The notes under the pieces were generated by a model. It was not told where the DNA came from and did not search any database. It saw nothing but the letters and a program-made list of their open reading frames with translations. Both the position numbers and the translations under genes were made by a program. Shown here in pieces: positions 24,107 through 30,441 of a stretch of DNA of 32,738 nt. Every line of letters begins with the position of its first letter. Positions within the stretch are counted from its first letter, which is position 1. The DNA is from Actinomycetota bacterium (GTDB lineage Bacteria > Actinomycetota > Actinomycetes > Streptosporangiales > Streptosporangiaceae), in assembly GCA_027313705.1 (NCBI GenBank), contig DAHVDE010000092.1, positions 1 to 32,738 on the forward strand, in the 5' to 3' direction.

Positions 24107-24568
24107 ATAATCGCTTGACGGATGGACGGCGGATGACTATGGCCATGATCGGCAGACCAGGAACGAAGGGCGGTCGGTTCGAGGCAGTTCAGCAGAGGCG
24201 GTAAAGGAGCGGCTTAAGGAAGCGTTGATAGCATGCCTCATCACGGATCCCTCCGGTCGTATCGCCGACAATGCCAGCAGCCGGAAGGCCCCAGTGGCCA
24301 GCAGAACCCGTATCAGTCAGACCGCAAGCGCGCTGTCACGCGACGCCCAGGTCGTCCGGCCAGCCCAACCTGCCCGGACCGCCCGGACCGCCCGGACCGC
24401 CCGGACTGTCAGGCAAGCTTCACTCGCCTGGATGGCGCGGGAATCGAGACCAGCCCGGCTCTCAAGCCAGCGGCTTCCCGTGCCGCCGCGATCGCCGGCG
24501 TGCCAGGCAGAACCAGGCTAGCTAGGGTTGATCATGGCCAGGCCGGTTCGGGCTCGGTTCGCGTGGTG
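24107..24568 (+). other. Long leader / intergenic region before the membrane protein
   Basis: About 460 bases without a convincing gene. The frame of the downstream membrane protein stays open back to ATG 24233, but that extension has clearly weaker third-position GC than the real genes and no domain, so I treat it as non-coding leader. It contains TTGACG at 24115-24120 (a possible -35) and the 9-bp tandem repeat at 24373-24408. A riboswitch or small RNA was not recognised. Confidence 0.5.
24373..24408 (+). repeat. Four tandem 9-bp units
   Basis: CCCGGACCG is repeated three times and followed by CCCGGACTG. In one forward frame it reads PGPPGPPGPPG, in another DRPDRPDRP. Neither frame looks coding. 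Confidence 0.9.
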
Positions 24569-25351
24569 ATGGCCTGGATTTGCGGCATCGCCGGAATGGC
24601 CTTTTACAACTGGTGGGTGCTCGTGCCGCTGAGGCCGGGCCTGTTGCGCTCGCCCGACGAGTTCTTCAGTAACCTCGAAGTGACCGGCCAGCCTTACGCC
24701 AGCGTCATGTCGCACCTCGACGTCGCCAGCGGCCTGCTCGTGCTGGTCGCTTTCCTGCTAGCCGGCCCGAACGGCGTCGTCAGCGGCCGCAGGGAGTGGC
24801 TTGGCATAGTGGTGTTCGCGCTGTCCGGCGTTATCGGCGGGCTGTTTTCCCAGGTGTGCGCGGATGGGGTCAGCGCGGCCTGCATGAGCGCCGAGCGTCA
24901 TTTCCAGTTGCCGCTCAGCCAGTACGTGCACGATAGCGCCGGAGTCTTCGAGTTCGCCGGGATCACGCTGGCGTTGCTGCTTGCGCTGCGCCGTACCCGG
25001 GCCGAGCGGGCCGGTGGTGCGCGAACCTGGCCGGCCAGGATCTACCGCGTGCTGGCCATCACCGCTGCGGTGGCGTACCCGCTTCTTGGCCTGGTCTACC
25101 TGGCCGACAGGCTCGGCGGCGTCATGGAAGGCATCTTCTTCACCGGATTCACGATCATAGTGCTGACCCAGCTCGCTGAGCGGCTACGGAGCCTGCGGGG
25201 TCTGCCGGGTCTGCCTAAGCCCGAGCTTGCTTGGCGCGCTCGTAGCGGGGATGTACATGCGGTTTCCCTGCCAGGTCGATGGCCGCTTTGCGCAGACGGC
25301 CAGCCGCAGAGCGATACCGGGCGAAATGGTTACTCTCCGTTGATCATATAG
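24569..25351 (+). CDS. Six-helix integral membrane protein (DUF998-like)
   Basis: About 260 residues if begun at ATG 24569; in-frame GTG codons at 24563 and 24566 are equally possible and no ribosome binding site decides. Six hydrophobic helices are visible: AWICGIAGMAFYNWWVLVPL, VASGLLVLVAFLLAG, EWLGIVVFALSGVIGGLF, GVFEFAGITLALLLALRR, VLAITAAVAYPLLGLVYLAD and GIFFTGFTIIVLTQLAERL. Between helices 3 and 4 is an extracytoplasmic loop with DGVSAACMSAERHFQLPLSQ and YVHDSAG; its two cysteine-free halves and His residues recall DUF998 proteins. The assignment is tentative. It lies divergent from the TetR gene with two palindromes upstream, so control by that repressor is likely. The last about 45 residues are polar. 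Confidence 0.7.
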   Translation: MAWICGIAGMAFYNWWVLVPLRPGLLRSPDEFFSNLEVTGQPYASVMSHLDVASGLLVLVAFLLAGPNGVVSGRREWLGIVVFALSGVIGGLFSQVCADGVSAACMSAERHFQLPLSQYVHDSAGVFEFAGITLALLLALRRTRAERAGGARTWPARIYRVLAITAAVAYPLLGLVYLADRLGGVMEGIFFTGFTIIVLTQLAERLRSLRGLPGLPKPELAWRARSGDVHAVSLPGRWPLCADGQPQSDTGRNGYSPLII

Positions 25352-25429
25352 AGAGTTAACGTAGCCACGGGGCGGGCAGGAGACGACCTGTCCGGCGGCA
25401 CTACGAGATTTCGAACGGGGCAAACATAC

Positions 25430-25942
25430 ATGGCCACGATCAGGCAAACTCAGGCGGGGAAGCGTGGCGCGCGGAAAGCGCGGCCGGCCACCGCGGGCAA
25501 GAAGGTCATCGCGACCCTGCCTAAGCAGGCCGCCACCGCGTCCCGCAAGGTCGGCGGCACCAGCAGGGCAGGTATGGCTGGCAAGGCCAGCAGTTACGGC
25601 AAGGCCGGGATCGCCGGCAAGTCCGAGACGGCTAAGCGAGCGGGGACGGGCAGTAAGTCCACTGCCGGCAAGTCCACTGCCGGCAAGTCCACTGCTGCCA
25701 AGTCCACTGCTGCCGGCAAACTCGGCAAGGCCAGCATGAACGGCAGGGCTAACGACACGAACAAGATGACCAAGGCCGGCCTCGCGGCGAAGCCGGGCTC
25801 AGTCCCGGCACGCGGCAAGCGGGCAAACCCGGTCATGGCGAAGACCAAGACCGAACTGTACGCGATGGCACAGCGGCGTGATCTGCCTGGCCGGTCGAAG
25901 ATGGGCCGGGCCGAGCTAGCCAGGGCACTCGGGGTCCGCTGA
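25430..25942 (+). CDS. Lys/Ala-rich histone-like protein with C-terminal SAP-like motif
   Basis: A 170-residue very basic protein. Residues 1-130 are low-complexity Lys/Ala/Gly/Ser/Thr like the tails of histone H1-like and HupB-type proteins, with KSTAG-type repeats in the middle (about 76-95). The C-terminal 35 residues (KTKTELYAMAQRRDLPGRSK then MGRAELARAL) match the SAP/Rho-N-like DNA-binding segment found at the ends of actinobacterial Ku and nucleoid proteins. I infer a nucleoid-associated, non-specific DNA binder. The repeat array encoded at 25655-25717 suggests recent length change of the tail. The ATG at 25430 has a GGGG stretch nine bases upstream. Confidence 0.78.
   Translation: MATIRQTQAGKRGARKARPATAGKKVIATLPKQAATASRKVGGTSRAGMAGKASSYGKAGIAGKSETAKRAGTGSKSTAGKSTAGKSTAAKSTAAGKLGKASMNGRANDTNKMTKAGLAAKPGSVPARGKRANPVMAKTKTELYAMAQRRDLPGRSKMGRAELARALGVR
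25655..25717 (+). repeat. Tandem 15-bp units in the histone-like gene
   Basis: AAGTCCACTGCCGGC occurs twice, then AAGTCCACTGCTGCC, then an 18-base variant. Together they encode KSTAG, KSTAG, KSTAA, KSTAAG. Confidence 0.95.
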
Positions 25943-25972
25943 GCACCGCCGTTAACGAGCACCGCCGTTAAC
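25941..25972 (+). repeat. Two tandem 16-bp copies at the end of the histone-like gene
   Basis: GAGCACCGCCGTTAAC is repeated exactly and followed by a third partial copy (AAGCACCG). The first copy includes the last two bases of the stop codon. Confidence 0.9.
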
Positions 25973-26039
25973 AAGCACCGTAGCGGAGGCCGGTTAGCCG
26001 CCAGGCAGCCCCCGCTATGTGGCCGAGTAGGCGCTATAG

Positions 26040-26064
26040 GCCCCACGCTGGCACAGCGTGGGGC
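26040..26064. terminator. Strong stem-loop terminator
   Basis: GCCCCACGCTG and CAGCGTGGGGC form a perfect 11-bp stem with a GCA loop, followed by TTCGCG. It lies between the histone-like gene and the thiolase-like fusion and probably ends transcription from the former. Confidence 0.8.
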
Positions 26065-26119
26065 TTCGCGTCGCTCGCCTGACGAGGCAGCCGACATGTC
26101 GGCGCTGCGCTGCGCGCTT

Positions 26120-26131
26120 TACGATCGCCTT
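26120..26131 (+). promoter_or_regulatory. Predicted leaderless promoter of the thiolase-like fusion gene
   Basis: TACGAT (26120-26125) stands six bases before ATG 26132. No ribosome binding site is present. The -35 region is weak. Confidence 0.4.
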
Positions 26132-28498
26132 ATGCCCGATTCGACCGTTGATCCGAGCACGCCAGTGATCGTCGGCGTCGGCCAGGTATCTGAGCGACTT
26201 GGCGAACCTGGCTACCGGCGCCGGTCGCCGGTGGACTTGGCGGCGGACGCGGCACGTGAGGCTCTCGCCGATGCGGGGCTGGCCGACGCCGCCGCGATCG
26301 ATACGGTCGCCGGAGTGAGGCAATTCGAGATCTCAAGCGCCTTCGCGAGCGCGCCGCTCGGCCGGTCAGACAACTACCCCAGGTCGGTCGCGGCGCGGAT
26401 CTGCGCGGCTCCTGGCCGGGCGATTCTCGAGGTCACTGGCGGTCAGGCGCCACAGCACCTGGTGAACGAACTCGCGGCGACGATCGCGAGGGGAGAGTCG
26501 CAGGTCGCGCTGGTCTTCGGCGCGGAGGCAATTTCCACCGTCCAGCACTACGCTGGCCAGCCGGCCTCGGCACGGCCCGATTTCACCGAGCATGCCGAGG
26601 GCAGCCTCGAGGACCGCGGCTACGGGCTGCGCGGCTTCGCGTCCAGGCACAACGCCGCGCATGGGCTTACCGACCCGGCCACGCAGTACGCACTGGCCGA
26701 GAATGCGCGGCGGGCCAGGTGCAAGCTAAGCGGCGCGGCGTACGCGCAGGCGATGGGCGCGCTGTTCGCGCCGTTCACGAAGGTCGCGGCGGCCAATCCG
26801 CACGCGGCGGCGCCGGTCGAGCGCACCGTGGCCGAACTAGTCACGCCGAGCGAGGCGAACAGGCCGATCGCCGACCCCTACACCCGGTACCTGGTGGCCA
26901 GGGAGAAGGTCAACCAGGGCGCGGCCGTGCTGCTCATGTCGGTCGGTGCCGCGCGGCGTCTTGGCATCGACTCAGGCCGGATGGTGTTCCTGCACGGACA
27001 TGCTGACCTGCGGGAACGTGATCTTCTTGACCGGGCGGATCTGTCGGCGAGCCCGGCTGCGGTCATGGCGGCCAGGCACGCGCTCGAACTGGCGGGCGTC
27101 GGCGTCGGCGACCTGTCGACCATCGACCTGTATAGCTGCTTCCCTGTTCCGGTCTTCAACATCTGCGACGGGCTAGGCATCGCGCCAGATGATCCGCGTG
27201 GCCTGACCGTGACCGGCGGGCTGCCGTTCTTTGGCGGTGCGGGAAACAACTACTCGATGCACGCTATCGCAGAAACAGTGCAGCGAGCGCGGGCCAACCC
27301 CGGCAGCTTCGGGTTCGTCGGTGCCAACGGCGGCATCATGGGCAAGTACTCCGCCGGGGTTTACTCGGCCAGGCCGGCACCGTGGCGGCTGGATGCCAGC
27401 GACGAACTTCAGGCAGAAATCGATAGCTGGCCGGCCCGGGCTCAGGTCAAGCACCCGGATGGCTGGGCGGTAATCGAGACGTACACGATCAAGCACCGCC
27501 GCGATGGCTCGGCGACCGGCGTCGTGATCGGGACGCTGGAAGCGGACGGGCGCCGGTTCGTTGCCCGCGCCGACGACGACGCCGGCATGCTGGCCTTGCT
27601 GCGCGGTCCGCAGCCGGCCGGCCAGCGGGTTTTTGTCCGCTCGTTCGGCTTCGGCAACCGGGTCACCACTACCCAGGACCGGATGAATCAGCTGTTCCCT
27701 CCCCGATCGCTAGTTCTTCTGGAGACCTACGAGCACATGCTGGTCAGCCGGGACGGGCACCTGCTCGAGGTCACGATCAATCGCCCGCAGGTGCGCAACA
27801 GCCTCCACCCGATGGCCAACGAAGAGCTTGACCAGATCTTCGACGCGTACTTCGCCGACGACGACCTGTGGGTCGCCATTCTCACCGGCGCGGGCGACCA
27901 GGCGTTCTCAGCCGGAAACGACCTGGTGTACTCGGCGTCAGGCAAGCCGGTGTGGATGCCGAAGAACGGTTTCGGCGGGCTGACGAGCAGGCGCCACCTG
28001 CCCAAGCCGGTGATCGCGGCCGTGAACGGCTACGCCGTGGGCGGCGGTCTGGAGATCGCGCTAGCCTGCCATCTCGTCGTCGCCGACTCGACCGCGCGGT
28101 TCGCGCTCAGCGAGGTCAGGGTAGGCCTGGTAGCCGGGGCAGGCGGGTTGGTCAGGCTGCCGAGGACGGTACCTTCGAAGATCGCGAACGACATGATACT
28201 CACCGGGCGCAGACTATCGGCCGCCGAGGCGCTCAGCTATGGCCTGGTCAGCCGCGTCACCGAGGCCGGGCAGGCGCTCGAAGGCGCGCGGGCACTGGCC
28301 GGGGAGATACTCCAAGGGTCGCCGACCTCCGCCGGTGTTTCCTTGCGGATCATGGAAGAGGTTCGCGGCATCGCCGACGTGATCGATGCCGTCAGGCACG
28401 ACAGCGGCGCGCTTGACGACCTGATGATGAGCCAGGACGCGGCCGAGGGGCCGAGGGCATTCGCGGAAAAGCGCAAGCCGGCCTGGCGCAACCGGTGA
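26132..28498 (+). CDS. Thiolase-like (TLP1/SCP-x type) and enoyl-CoA hydratase fusion protein
   Basis: A 788-residue two-enzyme fusion. Residues about 1-420 are a thiolase-like fold: PVIVGVGQVSER, SPVDLAADAAREAL, VTGGQAPQHLVNELAA, FCMH-free GGAGNNYSMHAIAETV, and NGGIMGKYSAGVYS. The segment that holds the nucleophilic Cys in true thiolases reads TGGQAPQ, so this half cannot use standard thiolase chemistry. An OB-like piece (about 425-510, GVVIGTLEADGRRFVARADD) resembles the extra domain of thiolase-like protein 1. A crotonase domain fills about 520-788. It keeps both catalytic glutamates (GGGLEIALAC and FALSEVRVGLVAGAGG) and the oxyanion loop AFSAGNDL. I start at ATG 26132; ATG 26096 adds 12 residues without similarity. 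It probably acts on an acyl-CoA. Confidence 0.88.
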   Translation: MPDSTVDPSTPVIVGVGQVSERLGEPGYRRRSPVDLAADAAREALADAGLADAAAIDTVAGVRQFEISSAFASAPLGRSDNYPRSVAARICAAPGRAILEVTGGQAPQHLVNELAATIARGESQVALVFGAEAISTVQHYAGQPASARPDFTEHAEGSLEDRGYGLRGFASRHNAAHGLTDPATQYALAENARRARCKLSGAAYAQAMGALFAPFTKVAAANPHAAAPVERTVAELVTPSEANRPIADPYTRYLVAREKVNQGAAVLLMSVGAARRLGIDSGRMVFLHGHADLRERDLLDRADLSASPAAVMAARHALELAGVGVGDLSTIDLYSCFPVPVFNICDGLGIAPDDPRGLTVTGGLPFFGGAGNNYSMHAIAETVQRARANPGSFGFVGANGGIMGKYSAGVYSARPAPWRLDASDELQAEIDSWPARAQVKHPDGWAVIETYTIKHRRDGSATGVVIGTLEADGRRFVARADDDAGMLALLRGPQPAGQRVFVRSFGFGNRVTTTQDRMNQLFPPRSLVLLETYEHMLVSRDGHLLEVTINRPQVRNSLHPMANEELDQIFDAYFADDDLWVAILTGAGDQAFSAGNDLVYSASGKPVWMPKNGFGGLTSRRHLPKPVIAAVNGYAVGGGLEIALACHLVVADSTARFALSEVRVGLVAGAGGLVRLPRTVPSKIANDMILTGRRLSAAEALSYGLVSRVTEAGQALEGARALAGEILQGSPTSAGVSLRIMEEVRGIADVIDAVRHDSGALDDLMMSQDAAEGPRAFAEKRKPAWRNR

Positions 28499-28519
28499 TC
28501 TGCTCTGCCAGCAGCAGAT
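28498..28519. promoter_or_regulatory. Inverted repeat upstream of the clpP pair (candidate operator)
   Basis: ATCTGCT and AGCAGAT flank eight bases, starting at the stop codon of the fusion gene and ending 40 bases before the first ClpP start. A -10-like TAGCTT follows at 28520. It could be an operator for the PopR-like regulator or a weak terminator. Confidence 0.45.
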
Positions 28520-28559
28520 TAGCTTGGGCTCGTGCCGGGGCGCGGGTGATCGTAGGTGC

Positions 28560-29144
28560 ATGGAAACCATCGAAGACCAGCTCATCTCGCGGCTGCTCTA
28601 CCACCGGATCGTGGTGCTTGGCAGCGAGGTCGACGACAAGATCGCCAACCGGATCTGCGCGCAGTTCCTGCTGCTTTCCGCCGAGGATCCGCGCAGCGAC
28701 ATCAGCCTGTACATCAACTCACCTGGCGGGTCGGTCACAGCCGGGCTGGCCATGTACGACACCATGCGGTTGATCCCCAACGACGTGAGCACCCTCGCGA
28801 TGGGGCTCGCCGGGAGCATGGCGCAGTTCCTGCTCTGCGCGGGTACCAGAGGCAAGCGGTTCAGCCTCCCGCACGCCCAGGTGCTCATGCATCAGGGGTC
28901 GGCCGGATTCGGCGGCACCTCGGCCGACATCGAGATCTACGCCGAGCAGCTTGACCGCACCAGCCGGACCATGATCAACCTTACTGCCGAGCACACCGGC
29001 CAGCCCGCCGCCACCGTGCAGCGCGACAGCCTGCGCGACCGCTGGTTCAGCGCGGAAGAAGCGCTCGACTACGGGATGATCGACCACATCGTGGAGCGAC
29101 TCGACGACATCAGGCCGGCGGTAGCGGCCAGGACGGGGCTGTAG
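28560..29144 (+). CDS. ATP-dependent Clp protease proteolytic subunit (first of pair, ClpP3-like)
   Basis: A 194-residue ClpP. The catalytic Ser is in [12 protein letters not shown], His in VLMHQGSAG and Asp in [38 protein letters not shown] is the usual substrate-binding strand. GLAGSM replaces the more common GQAASM. No propeptide is apparent. ATG at 28560 begins [13 protein letters not shown]; a longer frame from 28524 lacks family similarity. Two bases separate its stop from the second ClpP, so the two probably form a mixed ring, as Streptomyces ClpP3/ClpP4 do. No Clp ATPase gene is in the window. Confidence 0.95.
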   Translation: METIEDQLISRLLYHRIVVLGSEVDDKIANRICAQFLLLSAEDPRSDISLYINSPGGSVTAGLAMYDTMRLIPNDVSTLAMGLAGSMAQFLLCAGTRGKRFSLPHAQVLMHQGSAGFGGTSADIEIYAEQLDRTSRTMINLTAEHTGQPAATVQRDSLRDRWFSAEEALDYGMIDHIVERLDDIRPAVAARTGL

Positions 29145-29146
29145 CC

Positions 29147-29773
29147 ATGGGTCAGTACACGATTCCTACCGTGGTCGAGCGCACGCCGCTCGGCGAGCGG
29201 GCCTATGACGTCTACTCCAGGTTGCTTTCCGAGCGGATCGTCTTCCTCGGCACCGAGATCGACGATGGCGTGGCCAACGTCGTGATGGCACAGTTGCTGC
29301 ATCTGGAGTCGGCCAGTCCTGACCTGGAGATCAGCCTGTATATCAACTCGCCAGGCGGATCGTTCAGCGCCCTGACCGCGATCTACGACACGATGCAGTT
29401 CATCAGGCCGGATGTGGCCACCATCTGCATGGGCCAGGCATCGTCAGCGGCGGCGGTGCTGCTGGCCGCCGGAGCGCCAGGCAAGCGCGCCGTGCTGCCG
29501 CACGCCAAGGTGCTGCTGCACCAGCCTTCGAGCCAGGCACAGGGCACCCTGCCCGACCTCGCGGTGCAGGCCAAGGAAGTGGTGAGGGTAAGGGCCGAGG
29601 TCGAGGAGATCCTAAGCCGGCATACCGGGCACCCGGTCGCCAAGATCAGAAGCGACACGGACAGGAACAAGACCTTCGGCGCTCGCGAGGCGGTCGAGTA
29701 CGGACTGGCCGATGAGGTGATCGGCAGCAGGAAAGGATCCGCAGCGCTTGCCGGGGCCGGCCTAGGCGCCTGA
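29147..29773 (+). CDS. ATP-dependent Clp protease proteolytic subunit (second of pair, ClpP4-like)
   Basis: A 208-residue ClpP. The Ser is in [15 protein letters not shown], His in VLLHQPSSQ and Asp in [19 protein letters not shown]. The N-terminus has a short extension ([22 protein letters not shown], given here in part) usual for ClpP4/ClpP2-type subunits. It follows the first ClpP gene by two bases and is surely cotranscribed. It differs enough from that subunit to suggest a heteromeric enzyme rather than a recent duplicate. Its stop lies four bases from the end of the convergent PopR/ClgR-like gene. Confidence 0.95.
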   Translation: MGQYTIPTVVERTPLGERAYDVYSRLLSERIVFLGTEIDDGVANVVMAQLLHLESASPDLEISLYINSPGGSFSALTAIYDTMQFIRPDVATICMGQASSAAAVLLAAGAPGKRAVLPHAKVLLHQPSSQAQGTLPDLAVQAKEVVRVRAEVEEILSRHTGHPVAKIRSDTDRNKTFGAREAVEYGLADEVIGSRKGSAALAGAGLGA

Positions 29774-29776
29774 TTA

Positions 29777-30160
29777 CTAGGCAGCCAGCAGGCACACCGG
29801 GTTGCTGCCGCCCGAGCCTGGCGCTGGCAGCGGCGCCTGAACCTCGGAGGCGGCCCGGTCGAGCCGGCTGAGGCGGTCGCGCCGGTCGAGTCGTATCACC
29901 GTCGCGCCGGCGCCCGCCTCGCTGGTGAGGTCACGGCCGATCAGCTCGATCAAGTCGGCGAGGTCCAGGCTCAGCGCCGTGCAGATCGCGGCCAGGACCT
30001 CCGACGAGGCCTCTTTGCGGCCGCGCTCAAGTTCTGACAGGTAGGGCATGGACACCCTGGCGGCCACGGCCACATCGGCCAGCGTGCGGCCCTGCTCTCG
30101 CCTGACCCGGCGCAGCACCGTGCCGAGCGTCGTGCGCAGCAGCGGTCGTTTCCCTGACAT
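29777..30160 (-). CDS. PopR/ClgR-like XRE transcriptional regulator with C-terminal LAA
   Basis: A 127-residue regulator. The helix-turn-helix occupies about residues 10-65 (LGTVLRRVRREQGRTLADVA, VSMPYLSELERGRKEASSEV). The protein resembles the Clp-gene activators PopR and ClgR. Its last residues are NPVCLLAA. In Streptomyces, PopR and ClgR are known to be degraded by ClpP through terminal alanines, and LAA is also the end of the ssrA tag. It is encoded convergently with the two clpP genes, with three bases between the stops. I infer that it activates clpP genes and is removed by Clp proteolysis. The central spacer (about 75-120) is low-complexity. Two symmetric GC motifs upstream may be its own sites. 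Confidence 0.85.
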   Translation of the reverse strand: MSGKRPLLRTTLGTVLRRVRREQGRTLADVAVAARVSMPYLSELERGRKEASSEVLAAICTALSLDLADLIELIGRDLTSEAGAGATVIRLDRRDRLSRLDRAASEVQAPLPAPGSGGSNPVCLLAA

Positions 30161-30441
30161 GGCTGCGCCCTTCTAGGTTTCGGCCCCTGAGGTTCTTGTC
30201 AGCAAGGTAGCTCGCAGGCGGATGGCGAGGAAAGGCATTTCGCAACGGGCGTAAGGCCCGGTGCCTGGGGTACCTCGGGGTAGGTGCCTTCGGATGGAGG
30301 TGAGCCGTGGAGGGGCCGGGGCATTTGCGGTTTTTGCATGCGTGCTCCTGGTGCGCTGGCGGGCCGACCGATAGCGTTTCTTCCTGCTTAGATGTTTTGG
30401 GGCTAACTCCCCAGCCGGGCAGGAATTAGAGGAGCGCAAAA
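30161..30441. promoter_or_regulatory. Divergent control region between the PopR/ClgR-like and phosphoesterase genes
   Basis: It contains CTCGC-N9-GCGAG (30211-30229) and CGC-N5-GCG (30241-30251). The second fits the core spacing I recall for ClgR sites and suggests autoregulation. Toward the phosphoesterase, CCGACC (30364) and TTAGAT (30388) with an 18-base spacer could be its promoter, and TGGGG/CCCCA (30398-30413) form a small hairpin in the leader. All are predictions from spacing only. Confidence 0.45.

Noticed and set aside
24107-24232. tRNA-like GGTTCGAG at about 24175
   Set aside because: No acceptor stem or anticodon arm can be folded around it.
24271-24525. Small forward frame with collagen-like PGPPGPPGPPG stretch
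   Set aside because: It results from the 9-bp tandem repeat; there is no ribosome binding site, third-position GC is poor and the remaining sequence is featureless.
24233-24568. N-terminal extension of the six-helix membrane protein
   Set aside because: The frame is open but codon positions do not show the strong GC bias of the real genes, and the sequence is low-complexity with no signal or domain.
26132-27400. True thiolase activity of the fusion protein's first half
   Set aside because: The nucleophile cysteine position is TGGQAPQ and the later histidine motif is altered (GKYSAG).
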